The notes beneath the pieces are model-generated. The model saw nothing but the letters and a program-made list of their open reading frames with translations. It ran no database searches and was not told the DNA's origin. Shown here piece by piece: positions 37,032-45,395 of a DNA stretch of 64,000 bases; the stretch's first letter is position 1; every line of letters starts with the position of its first letter. This DNA is from Vreelandella lutescens. GTDB taxonomy: Bacteria > Pseudomonadota > Gammaproteobacteria > Pseudomonadales > Halomonadaceae. The position numbers and the translations under genes are program-made. The DNA lies in assembly GCF_014640815.1 (NCBI RefSeq), contig NZ_BMHM01000002.1:620001-684000 (forward strand), given 5' to 3'.

Positions 37032-37304
37032 TTAGTTGACGGCGTCTTTCAGCGCTTTACCTGCTTTAAAGCTGGGCACTTTTGCCGCGCTGATTTCAAT
37101 CGGCTGGCCCGTTTGGGGATTACGACCAGTACGTGCAGCACGCTCTTTGATAGCGAAAGTGCCAAAACCTACCAGAGAAACACTCTCGCCTTTTTTGAGG
37201 CTATCGGTGACAGACTCCACCATGGCATCCAATGCGCGGGTTGCCGCTGCTTTAGGAATATCAGCAGACGCGGCAATAGCTTCAATCAGCTCGGACTTAT
37301 TCAC
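37032..37304 (-). CDS. hupB: DNA-binding protein HU-beta
   Basis: 90 residues, the standard HU length. [11 protein letters not shown] at the start and the DNA-binding arm region [12 protein letters not shown] identify it. HU wraps and bends nucleoid DNA without sequence preference. It starts with GTG (37304-37302), as in E. coli hupB, with AAGGGG upstream. A terminator follows and lon lies upstream, the conserved lon-hupB-ppiD order. Confidence 0.98.
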   Translation of the reverse strand: MNKSELIEAIAASADIPKAAATRALDAMVESVTDSLKKGESVSLVGFGTFAIKERAARTGRNPQTGQPIEISAAKVPSFKAGKALKDAVN

Positions 37305-37472
37305 ACTTCACCCCTTAACTGTTTCAAAAAAATGGCTCTGAACGGCACGGTCACCGAGTGCATCAACCTCAAAGCATAGCTGCGTTTTATAGCAATGCCT
37401 TGAAACACCTGTCAAGCGACCGAGACGTGAAATGCCCGCCGCTCAAGGCATTGGGCAAATTTATTAAGTAAA

Positions 37473-37494
37473 ATTAAAGCAAAACTGCTTTAAT
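37473..37494 (-). terminator. Terminator of lon
   Basis: 8-bp stem ATTAAAGC / GCTTTAAT with a 6-base loop, followed on the minus strand by TTTAC. It starts two bases after the lon stop codon. Confidence 0.7.
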
Positions 37495-37496
37495 GC

Positions 37497-39923
37497 TTAA
37501 TGGGTGCTTGCTACAGCATTTGTATTGAACGACTTATCTGCGCCCTTTAACGAGGCACCTTCGGCTACGTTCTCCGCCAGCGCAACGGCCAGCACATCAT
37601 CTATCCACCGTACGGGACGAATATCAAGCGCTCCTTTGATATTCTCCGGTACTTCCTTGAGATCTCGACGATTTTCCTCAGGGATTAGGACGGTCTTTAT
37701 ACCACCCCGCCGGGCCGCCAGCAATTTCTCCTTTAGGCCCCCAATCGGTAATACTTCACCACGCAGGTTCACTTCCCCGGTCATGGCCACATCACAACGA
37801 ACCGGACGCTGAGTATAGGCGGAGACAATCGCGGTTACCATGGCAATACCCGCACTGGGCCCGTCTTTCGGCGTGGCACCTTCTGGGACATGGATATGCA
37901 GATCTTCGTTCTCGAAACGCTGTGGATCGATACCATACGCTTGCGCACGCGCCTTGACGACGGTTTGCGCCGCACTGACCGACTCTTTCATGACATCGCC
38001 AAGAGAGCCCGTTTTATTAATGCGCCCCTTACCAGGTGTGACGACGGATTCAATGTTAAGTAGCTCACCACCCACCGATGTCCAAGCCAACCCTGTCACA
38101 CGACCCACTTGATCTTCCTGCTCCGCCAAGCCGTAGCTGTAACGACGAACCCCGGCGTAAGTCTCAATGTGATCGGCCGACAGCACCTGTTGTGCTTGAA
38201 GCTTACTACCCGACTTATCTTCAGAAGTGCGCTCGGCCTCTAAGCGCTCACGCAACACTTTACGACACACTTTTGCGATCTGACGCTCTAGTTCGCGCAC
38301 GCCTGCTTCACGCGTGTAATAGCGCACCAGCTCAAGAAGTGCGTCATCATTCAGCGCTAACTCTTCTGCTTTGAGCCCGTTCGCCTCTAGCTGCTTGGGC
38401 AGCAGGTAGCGCTTTGCGATGGCGAGCTTCTCGTCTTCGGTGTAGCCGGGCAGACGAATAATCTCCATGCGATCAAGCAAGGGCCCAGGAATATTCATCG
38501 AGTTCGCCGTACAGATAAATAGCGTCTCGGAAAGATCATAATCTAACTCAAGATAATGATCGCTAAAGCTATTATTCTGCTCGGGGTCTAGCACTTCCAA
38601 GAGCGCTGATGCCGGATCACCACGATGGTCCATGCCGAGCTTATCGACTTCATCCAATAGGAAAAGCGGGTTTTTTACACCAGCACGGCTCATGCGCTGC
38701 ATTAGCTTGCCGGGCAGTGAACCGATGTAAGTGCGGCGATGACCACGGATCTCTGATTCATCTCGTACGCCGCCCAGAGCCAAGCGTACATACTTACGAT
38801 TGGTTGCGCGGGCAATCGACTGCCCTAGCGAGGTTTTACCCACCCCAGGCGGGCCTACGAGGCACAGCACAGGGCCTTTTAGTTTACGAACGCGCTTTTG
38901 TACCGCCAAATACTCTAAAATGCGCGCCTTCACTTCTTCCAGACCATAATGGTCTTCATCCAGCACCTGCTGGGCTTTAACCAAATCGTGCTTCACGCGC
39001 GTGCGCTTTTTCCACGGCACCGCAATCAGCCAATCCAGATATGAGCGGACAACCGTCGCCTCAGCAGAGTTGGTCGCCATCATTTTGAGCTTATTCAGCT
39101 CTTGAGTCGCCTTATCAGACGCCTCTTTGGGCATCCCCGACTCTTTAATCGCCTGCTCGTACTTCTCGGCTTCATTAGGAACGTTATCCAGCTCACCCAT
39201 TTCTTTCTGGATGGCCTTCATCTGTTCGTTGAGGTAGTACTCGCGCTGGGTCTTCTCCATCTGCTCTTTAACCCGTGAGCGGATACGCTTCTCAACTTGA
39301 AGCAGATCGATTTCTGACTCAATCAGCGCCATCAAGTGCTCGATACGATCACGCACGCGATCCATTTCAAGCAGTTCCTGCTTGTCACCAATTTTGAGCG
39401 ACAGATGGGCACAGATGGTATCGACTAAGCGGCTTGGGTCTTCAATGCCAGATAGCGAATTCAGCACTTCATTGGGCACTTTCTTAGACAGCTTGACGTA
39501 CTGCTCGAACTGATTGAGCAGAACACGCACCAGTGCCTCTTGCTCGCGGCTGGTGAGGGGCTCGCTTTCACGGGGCGTTAAGTGCGCCTGGGTGTAGCCC
39601 GCTTCGTTTTCTTCAATCTCAATAACATCAGCACGGAAGCTACCCTCGATCAGCACTTTAACAGTGCCATCGGGCAGTTTGAGCAGCTGCATGATGTCCG
39701 CGACAGTCCCCATGGCATAGAGATCCGCATTATCAGGATCGTCCTGTGAGGCCTCGCGCTGAGCCACCAGCAGTACACGCTTGTCGGCTTCCATCGCAGC
39801 TTCTAAGGCTTGGATGGACTTCTCACGGCCAACAAAAAGTGGAATAACCATTTGCGGGTACACAACCACATCCCGCAAAGGCAACAGGGGTAGACATTGT
39901 GTCTGATCGGCGTTCTGCTGCAT
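37497..39923 (-). CDS. lon: ATP-dependent protease Lon
   Basis: 808 residues: N-terminal substrate-binding domain (LPLLPLRDVVVYPQM), AAA+ domain with Walker A GPPGVGKTSLG and Walker B LFLLDEVDK, and the protease domain with catalytic S690 in PKDGPSAGIAM and K733 in LKEKLLAARR. It degrades misfolded and regulatory proteins in the cytoplasm. The ATG has GAGGAA upstream. The leader carries inverted copies of GTACTT/AAGTAC at 39950-39976. I did not find a convincing sigma32 promoter by eye. Confidence 0.98.
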   Translation of the reverse strand: MQQNADQTQCLPLLPLRDVVVYPQMVIPLFVGREKSIQALEAAMEADKRVLLVAQREASQDDPDNADLYAMGTVADIMQLLKLPDGTVKVLIEGSFRADVIEIEENEAGYTQAHLTPRESEPLTSREQEALVRVLLNQFEQYVKLSKKVPNEVLNSLSGIEDPSRLVDTICAHLSLKIGDKQELLEMDRVRDRIEHLMALIESEIDLLQVEKRIRSRVKEQMEKTQREYYLNEQMKAIQKEMGELDNVPNEAEKYEQAIKESGMPKEASDKATQELNKLKMMATNSAEATVVRSYLDWLIAVPWKKRTRVKHDLVKAQQVLDEDHYGLEEVKARILEYLAVQKRVRKLKGPVLCLVGPPGVGKTSLGQSIARATNRKYVRLALGGVRDESEIRGHRRTYIGSLPGKLMQRMSRAGVKNPLFLLDEVDKLGMDHRGDPASALLEVLDPEQNNSFSDHYLELDYDLSETLFICTANSMNIPGPLLDRMEIIRLPGYTEDEKLAIAKRYLLPKQLEANGLKAEELALNDDALLELVRYYTREAGVRELERQIAKVCRKVLRERLEAERTSEDKSGSKLQAQQVLSADHIETYAGVRRYSYGLAEQEDQVGRVTGLAWTSVGGELLNIESVVTPGKGRINKTGSLGDVMKESVSAAQTVVKARAQAYGIDPQRFENEDLHIHVPEGATPKDGPSAGIAMVTAIVSAYTQRPVRCDVAMTGEVNLRGEVLPIGGLKEKLLAARRGGIKTVLIPEENRRDLKEVPENIKGALDIRPVRWIDDVLAVALAENVAEGASLKGADKSFNTNAVASTH

Positions 39924-39949
39924 CGCAGACGTTCCTCAAATTCGGATGA

Positions 39950-39976
39950 GTACTTGAAGGGTACTTAGCCAAGTAC
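39950..39976. repeat. GTACTT / AAGTAC repeats in the lon leader
   Basis: GTACTT at 39950-39955 and 39961-39966, and its inverse AAGTAC at 39971-39976. The last two form a perfect 6-bp hairpin with a 4-base loop, 27-50 bases upstream of the lon start. A regulatory site or a chance pattern; no factor is known to me. Confidence 0.3.
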
Positions 39977-40051
39977 CTCACAGTGTGAAAGGCACGACCT
40001 GGTGCACCAACCGTGTGCAGGCCAGCCGTTTCATCAATAACCAATGAACAA

Positions 40052-40077
40052 CAAGGGGCCGCCTAGGCGACCCCTTG
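40052..40077 (-). terminator. Terminator of clpX
   Basis: Stem CAAGGGG / CCCCTTG with an inner GCC/GGC extension. On the minus strand it is followed by TTGTTGTTC. Separates clpX from lon. Confidence 0.7.
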
Positions 40078-40123
40078 GTTTGGCGCAAGCGGTGAAAGCT
40101 AGGCCGTGAAGCGTACCGAAGGG

Positions 40124-41404
40124 CTAGCCGTCAGTACCGTCGACACGGGTGTCTTCCTGCTGCGAGTAGATCAACAGTGGCTCGCTTTCGCCAGCGATAA
40201 CTGAACCATCGATGACGACTTTACTGACACCTTCTAAAGAAGGAATTTCATACATGGTATCTAGCAGCACAGACTCTAGGATAGAGCGCAGGCCACGTGC
40301 ACCAGTCTTACGTTCCATTGCTTTTGTAGCTACAGCACGTAGTGCATCGTCTCTAAACTCAAGTCCCACATCTTCCATCTCGAAGAGTTTAGCGTACTGT
40401 TTGACCAGCGAGTTTTTAGGCTCCGTCAAAATCTGTACCAATGCATCTTCTGTTAACTCGGTCAGCGTCGCAATGACCGGCAGGCGGCCAACGAACTCTG
40501 GGATCAGGCCAAACTTGACCAAATCTTCTGGTTCAACGTCCGCTAACAGCTCGCCAACACCGCGCGAAGACTCTTTACTTTTCACGCTGGCATTAAAGCC
40601 AATTCCGCCTTTTTCAGCACGGTCGCGAATGACTTTATCCAGGCCAGCAAACGCACCACCCACGATAAACAGGATATTGGCCGTATTGACCTGCACAAAC
40701 TCCTGCTGCGGGTGCTTACGACCACCTTGAGGAGGAACGGAAGCCGTTGTGCCTTCAATCAGCTTGAGCAGCGCCTGTTGTACGCCTTCGCCAGAAACAT
40801 CACGAGTAATCGATGGGTTATCCGATTTACGTGAGATTTTGTCGATTTCATCGATATAGACGATGCCGCGCTCAGCTTTCTCAACGTCGTAGTCACACTT
40901 TTGCAGCAGCTTTTGGATGATGTTTTCAACATCTTCACCCACGTAGCCTGCTTCAGTCAGCGTCGTTGCATCAGCAATAGTGAAAGGTACATTCAATAGC
41001 CGCGCCATAGTCTCAGCAAGCAGCGTTTTACCGCTGCCCGTAGGACCAATGAGCAGAATGTTGGATTTACCTAGCTCTACATCGCCTTCACGCACTTCTG
41101 ACTTCAAGCGCTTGTAGTGGTTATACACCGCTACTGACAGCACCATTTTGGCGCGGTCTTGCCCGATGACGTAGTCGTCTAATGTATGACGTATTTCGCG
41201 AGGCGTAGGTAAACGCTCCTCATCGCTCTCGGCATCGGCTTCGAGAACTTCTTCGCGAATGATGTCATTACATAAGTCGACACACTCATCGCAGATATAC
41301 ACGGACGGGCCAGCAATTAGCTTACGTACTTCGTTTTGGTTTTTGCCGCAAAACGAGCAGTAAAGCAGTTTGCCACCTTCGTCCTTGCCTTTGCCGTCGG
41401 CCAT
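40124..41404 (-). CDS. clpX: ClpXP protease ATP-binding subunit ClpX
   Basis: 426 residues. N-terminal zinc-binding domain with C16, C19, C38 and C41, then the AAA+ unfoldase: Walker [16 protein letters not shown], pore loop GYVGEDVEN, Walker [11 protein letters not shown], and sensor residues in [10 protein letters not shown]. It unfolds tagged proteins and feeds them to ClpP, whose gene is 74 bases upstream. GAGGT precedes the ATG. Confidence 0.98.
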   Translation of the reverse strand: MADGKGKDEGGKLLYCSFCGKNQNEVRKLIAGPSVYICDECVDLCNDIIREEVLEADAESDEERLPTPREIRHTLDDYVIGQDRAKMVLSVAVYNHYKRLKSEVREGDVELGKSNILLIGPTGSGKTLLAETMARLLNVPFTIADATTLTEAGYVGEDVENIIQKLLQKCDYDVEKAERGIVYIDEIDKISRKSDNPSITRDVSGEGVQQALLKLIEGTTASVPPQGGRKHPQQEFVQVNTANILFIVGGAFAGLDKVIRDRAEKGGIGFNASVKSKESSRGVGELLADVEPEDLVKFGLIPEFVGRLPVIATLTELTEDALVQILTEPKNSLVKQYAKLFEMEDVGLEFRDDALRAVATKAMERKTGARGLRSILESVLLDTMYEIPSLEGVSKVVIDGSVIAGESEPLLIYSQQEDTRVDGTDG

Positions 41405-41478
41405 TCGCGTACCTCTGTCACTGCGGCGGCTGACGCCGCCTAAAAAGCTCGTTAGAAAAGCAGAATCCTATCACGCTA

Positions 41479-42096
41479 TCAGGATGTAGGCCGCTTATCC
41501 AGCACTGCGTCAATCAAGCCATACTCTTTTGCTTTATTGGCGCTCATGAAATTGTCGCGGTCAGTGTCTTGGGCAACCTTCTCAATATCCTGCCCAGTGT
41601 GATGGGCCAGAATTTGATTGAGTTTTTCCCGGATACCGAGGATTTCACGAGTGTGAATCTCAATATCTGAGGCCTGACCTTGATAACCACCCAGCGGCTG
41701 ATGAATCATCACGCGGGAGTTAGGCAAGCAGTAACGCTTACCAGCAGCGCCAGCGGTTAGCAGCAGTGCACCCATGCTGGCGGCTTGACCGATACATACA
41801 GTAGATACATCCGGCTTAATGAACTGCATGGTGTCGTAAATCGACATACCCGCCGTTACCGAACCACCGGGTGAATTGATGTAAAGGTGAATGTCCTTAT
41901 CGGGATTCTCAGACTCAAGAAACAGCAGCTGCGCCACGACGAGGTTGGCCATGTAATCTTCTACCGGGCCTACCAAAAAGATCACGCGCTCTTTAAGAAG
42001 ACGCGAGTAAATGTCGTAGGCTCTTTCCCCTTTGGCGCTCTGCTCAACCACCATGGGCACTAAACCGCCGGCGTTTTGAATTTCAAACTCACTCAT
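41479..42096 (-). CDS. clpP: ATP-dependent Clp protease proteolytic subunit
   Basis: 205 residues, standard length. Serine protease of the ClpP tetradecamer: S107 in [12 protein letters not shown]132 in MIHQPLGG, and the catalytic aspartate in the DTDRD segment near residue 180. The N-terminal axial-loop region LVPMVVEQS is present. AAGGA lies upstream of the ATG. The tig terminator lies between it and tig, so it may have its own promoter inside tig or depend on read-through. Confidence 0.98.
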   Translation of the reverse strand: MSEFEIQNAGGLVPMVVEQSAKGERAYDIYSRLLKERVIFLVGPVEDYMANLVVAQLLFLESENPDKDIHLYINSPGGSVTAGMSIYDTMQFIKPDVSTVCIGQAASMGALLLTAGAAGKRYCLPNSRVMIHQPLGGYQGQASDIEIHTREILGIREKLNQILAHHTGQDIEKVAQDTDRDNFMSANKAKEYGLIDAVLDKRPTS

Positions 42097-42128
42097 TCGG
42101 GTGATTCCTTGCGTCCGGTAAGGGAAAA

Positions 42129-42149
42129 GCGCACCCCGACAGGGTGCGC
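42129..42149 (-). terminator. Terminator between tig and clpP
   Basis: Perfect 8-bp stem GCGCACCC / GGGTGCGC with loop CGACA, followed on the minus strand by TTTTCCC. Starts 13 bases after the tig stop. Confidence 0.75.
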
Positions 42150-42161
42150 CACGCGATGAGA

Positions 42162-43514
42162 TCAGGCGCCTGCCTGTTCGCCTTCTTCGGCGTTCTCATC
42201 TTGCTCAGCTTGTTGCTGAGCAGCAGCCAGCGCTTGCTGGTAAGACATTTCTACGTCTTTAACGTTCGTTTGCTCCAGCAGCTTCTCAACGGCTTTCTCT
42301 TCGAGAATGGCAGATTTTACCTGCGTTTTCAGCTGCTCATTACCCATGTAGTACTCAACGACTTCAGAGGGGTCCTGATATTGCTCAGCCAGCTCTTCTA
42401 CTTTAGCTTTAATGGCCGCGTCGTCTGCATCCAGCTTATTAGCTTTGATCACTTCAGCCAGCAGCAAACCTACTTGGACGCGGCTCTTAGCTTGCTCTTC
42501 AAAAAGCTCGTTAGGCAACTGGCTCACGTCGAAATCTTCACCCAGGCCAAACTGCTGAGCGGCTTGGCGCTTCATGCCATCCGTCTCTTGCTGAACAAGG
42601 GCGCTAGGCACAGGGATATCATTCGCCTTTTTGAGCGCGTCCAATACCTGCTGCTTAACACGATTATCGACCGCCTGTGAGGCTTCACGAGTCATGTTCT
42701 TCTTAATCTCAGCACGGAAGTTGGCTTCGTCTCCGCCTTCCACACCAAAACGCTCAATGAATGCAGCGTCAACTTCCGGCAGTTTTTGGCTGCTTACCTT
42801 ATGAACAGTGACTTTAAAGGTAGCGTCTTGGCCAGCCAGATGCTCGGCTTGGTAATCGGCCGGGAACGTCACAGAAAGAGTCTTCTCTTCGCCAGCTTTA
42901 GCACCGATCAACTGCTCTTCAAAGCCTGGAATGAAGCTATTGGAGCCAATCACTAGCGCGTGCCCTTCTGCGCTACCGCCGTCAAACGGCTCGTCGCCCA
43001 AAAAGCCTTGGAAGTCGATTGTCACTTGATCGCCGTCAGCGGCAGCTGCCTCGACTTCTTCCCAACCTGCGTTTTGCTTACGCAGCGTGTCGATCATTTC
43101 ATCGACGTCTGCTTCACTAACAGATACTACGGGGCGCTCAACGTCAGTGCCTTCGATAGACGCTAGCTCAACCTGCGGATAAATTTCCATTACCGCTACA
43201 AACTCAAGGTCTTTACCTTCTTCGTTGACCTTTGGCTCAATTTGCGGAAAACCAGCGGGATTGAGGCCCTCTTCAGTGATCGCACGCACGTAACGCTCAC
43301 GCATTACTTCACCGACCACTTCACTGCGGACGCTGTCGCCATAGCGCTGACGCACGACGGCCATTGGCACCCGGCCTTGGCGAAAACCGTTCAAACGAGC
43401 GTTTTTCGCGGTGTCTTTCAAGCGAGCGCTGACGGCCTCGTCGATTTCAGTTGCCGGCACTTGAATAGTGATGCGGCGTTCGATCTGGGAGGTCGTCTCG
43501 ACGGAAACTTGCAT
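42162..43514 (-). CDS. tig: Trigger factor
   Basis: 450 residues. N-terminal ribosome-binding domain with the signature [21 protein letters not shown]-type isomerase domain (about 160-245: [37 protein letters not shown]) and a helical C-terminal chaperone domain. It binds nascent chains at the ribosome exit. GAGGA precedes the ATG. First gene of the tig-clpP-clpX-lon-hupB-ppiD block. Confidence 0.98.
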   Translation of the reverse strand: MQVSVETTSQIERRITIQVPATEIDEAVSARLKDTAKNARLNGFRQGRVPMAVVRQRYGDSVRSEVVGEVMRERYVRAITEEGLNPAGFPQIEPKVNEEGKDLEFVAVMEIYPQVELASIEGTDVERPVVSVSEADVDEMIDTLRKQNAGWEEVEAAAADGDQVTIDFQGFLGDEPFDGGSAEGHALVIGSNSFIPGFEEQLIGAKAGEEKTLSVTFPADYQAEHLAGQDATFKVTVHKVSSQKLPEVDAAFIERFGVEGGDEANFRAEIKKNMTREASQAVDNRVKQQVLDALKKANDIPVPSALVQQETDGMKRQAAQQFGLGEDFDVSQLPNELFEEQAKSRVQVGLLLAEVIKANKLDADDAAIKAKVEELAEQYQDPSEVVEYYMGNEQLKTQVKSAILEEKAVEKLLEQTNVKDVEMSYQQALAAAQQQAEQDENAEEGEQAGA

Positions 43515-43715
43515 GAATTGTCCTCTAGCGGCTGGGCGTTGTGTTGATTGCGTAAAATATGTTCAAGGGGGCAATTTTAAGAACCCTGACGCATGGTGGC
43601 AAGCGCCATGCTCGCAAGATGGGGGCGCAAGCATCAATTACAAGGGTTTAAGCAGTGAAAACCACCGCTTTTAGTCATTTCTATGGAATCTGGACACTTA
43701 ATGACTGTAAAACAT

Positions 43716-44090
43716 TTACTCTTGCGACGACCACCATAGTGACACAGCATGAAGCAATAAACCGCAGGTAGCCGCATGCGAGATAAATACTTGCCAACTG
43801 ATCCAGTCGGTGAACACCGCGTGCCAAGCCCCCATGACTACTGCACCAAGCACTAGCATCGCGGCAAGACGTTTCAGCAAGGCTGGCAGTGCTTGCCGGG
43901 CAGATAAGGGCAACATTTTCCACTGAACAGCGGCAGCCACGGCCACTAAGGCCAAGGCCATCAGCAACAGCGTTTGCCGAGTTTCATGTCCACCCACCAT
44001 ATAACGCGGCAGCGCAGAGAGCATGACGATACATAATCCAATCGCCACGCTCACACGCTGAGGAGAGTAAAGCGTTCGCTGCATAATCAC
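43716..44090 (-). CDS. Small membrane protein of unknown function
   Basis: 124 residues with about four hydrophobic segments (VSVAIGLCIVMLSALP; TLLLMALALVAVAAAVQW; LAAMLVLGAVVMGAW; VFISHAATCGLLLHAVSL). I do not recognise the family. The start is either a GTG at 44090, overlapping the flavodoxin stop (GTGA), or the ATG at 44084. The overlap argues for co-translation with the flavodoxin, so it may be a membrane partner in electron transfer; that is a weak inference. No motif for haem or metal binding is evident. Confidence 0.6.
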   Translation of the reverse strand: MIMQRTLYSPQRVSVAIGLCIVMLSALPRYMVGGHETRQTLLLMALALVAVAAAVQWKMLPLSARQALPALLKRLAAMLVLGAVVMGAWHAVFTDWISWQVFISHAATCGLLLHAVSLWWSSQE

Positions 44091-44548
44091 GCGACCTTCA
44101 ATTGCTGCGTATTAATCCACTCTTCTACCCAAGGAACTGCTGCGTCATCCGCCATAAATGTTTCCATCGCATCAATTTCCAAACGCTCACCCAAGCGATG
44201 GGCACCGTGGTCTTGGAGTAGATCGTCCAACGCCCTACCCGCACCACAGAATGTATCACCATAGGAGCTATCGCCTAGCGCGATGAGCCCATAGCGCATA
44301 CCTGCCAACGAAGGGCTTTGGGTTTTAAGATTGCGAACGAAAGGCACAAAGTTTCCAGGAAAATCACCGCTCCCGGTGGTAGAGACACAAAAAAGCGTTA
44401 GGTCATTCGCTTGCACCACATCCTCAACAGAGGGCTGTTCTGAGATATCAACCGCATACCCCGCCTGTTCAAACAGCGGCTTGACCTGCTCTGCAACGTC
44501 TAATGCACCACCGTACATGGTGCCGACCAGGATAGTTAACTTAGGCAC
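44087..44548 (-). CDS. Flavodoxin-like protein (MioC family)
   Basis: 153 residues, one flavodoxin domain with an FMN phosphate loop in ILVGTMYGGALDVAEQV, the 60s loop VSTTGSGDFPGNF and the 90s loop ALGDSSYGDTFCGAG. The form resembles MioC and the flavodoxin part of sulfite reductase or P450 reductases. It should carry single electrons in the cytoplasm; the partner is unknown. Begins with GTG, with GAGGAG upstream. Overlaps the small membrane protein gene by four bases. Confidence 0.88.
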   Translation of the reverse strand: MPKLTILVGTMYGGALDVAEQVKPLFEQAGYAVDISEQPSVEDVVQANDLTLFCVSTTGSGDFPGNFVPFVRNLKTQSPSLAGMRYGLIALGDSSYGDTFCGAGRALDDLLQDHGAHRLGERLEIDAMETFMADDAAVPWVEEWINTQQLKVA

Positions 44549-44704
44549 GGGCTACTCCTCGGCAAAGGTGTCGCTCTGCACTTTGTGAAGCTAGCAAAGT
44601 TGAGTCGACAAATACCTGATGAATTTGCTCAAATATTAACACGACTAGCAAAAATGACGCACGCCCCACCATGGGCTACCGACAATCGTTCTAGAGGAGC
44701 GCTT

Positions 44705-44911
44705 ATGCAACAGGCCTTTGAGACATGGATCACGCCCATCATGGTTGGCGGCTTGATGATTTTTATGTGTTTTATTATTTGGGATCTGGCAAAGAAATCG
44801 AATGCGGGTAAATTTGGCACCATTATGCTGTTTGTCGTATTGGGCGCGGGAATGTTGGGCTATGTCATAAAAGTAGTGATCACGTGGCTAATTGAGGGTA
44901 GAGGCGTCTAG
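44705..44911 (+). CDS. DUF2788 family small membrane protein
   Basis: 68 residues with two membrane segments and the conserved middle IWDLAKKSNAGKFGT, which I recognise as DUF2788. The family is common in gammaproteobacteria and has no known function. The ATG at 44705 has GAGGAGCG immediately upstream; a 40-residue upstream extension of the frame is not membrane-like or conserved and is rejected. It stands alone between the flavodoxin gene (divergent) and ihfA (convergent). Confidence 0.82.
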   Translation: MQQAFETWITPIMVGGLMIFMCFIIWDLAKKSNAGKFGTIMLFVVLGAGMLGYVIKVVITWLIEGRGV

Positions 44912-44944
44912 CGGGTTCCTTATCATCGCTTATCCATCATGAAA

Positions 44945-44968
44945 AAGGAGTGCCACATGGCACTCCTT
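44945..44968 (-). terminator. Terminator after ihfA (bidirectional)
   Basis: Perfect 10-bp stem AAGGAGTGCC / GGCACTCCTT with loop ACAT. On the minus strand the 3' arm runs into TTTTTC. It can also serve the convergent DUF2788 gene. Confidence 0.85.
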
Positions 44969-45002
44969 CACATAGAGCAAGCTCACAGTATCAACAGTGC
45001 CA

Positions 45003-45302
45003 TCACTGGCTACTTGAATAACACTCTACCTGCTGCTTTAACTTCTGCCCCGGACGAAACGTCACTACCCGGCGGGCTGAGATAGGAATCTCTTCACCCG
45101 TCTTTGGGTTTCGCCCAGGACGTTCGCGCTTATCACGTAAGTCAAAGTTACCAAACCCCGACAGTTTTACCTGCTCGTTTTCACGCAGACAGGCGCGGAT
45201 TTCTTCAAAGAAAGCCTCCACCATCGCTTTAGCCTCTCGCTTTGACAGCGCAAGCTCAGTATGCAAATGCTCAGCTAGCTCTGCTTTGGTCAACGCACCC
45301 AT
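45003..45302 (-). CDS. ihfA: Integration host factor, alpha subunit
   Basis: 99 residues, the standard length. [38 protein letters not shown] and [19 protein letters not shown] identify IHF-alpha rather than HU. It bends DNA sharply at specific sites, as a dimer with IHF-beta (not in the window). GGAGGAG precedes the ATG. Its position after pheT is the usual one, although here 93 bases separate the two genes. Confidence 0.97.
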   Translation of the reverse strand: MGALTKAELAEHLHTELALSKREAKAMVEAFFEEIRACLRENEQVKLSGFGNFDLRDKRERPGRNPKTGEEIPISARRVVTFRPGQKLKQQVECYSSSQ

Positions 45303-45395
45303 ATGGCTCCTCCATGTAGCAAACGGTGTAGCAAACGCATTGCCAAGAACGTGATAAGCGCTGTGTCATGGTATAGCTTGTTATGACATAGCTTT

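Noticed and set aside
41425-41440. GGCGGC-TGAC-GCCGCC hairpin between clpP and clpX as a terminator
   Set aside because: On the transcribed minus strand no T tract follows the stem; the T-rich bases are on its 5' side.
44585-44704. 40-codon extension of the DUF2788 gene
   Set aside because: The family begins near the ATG at 44705, which has GAGGAGCG upstream. The extension is not hydrophobic or conserved.
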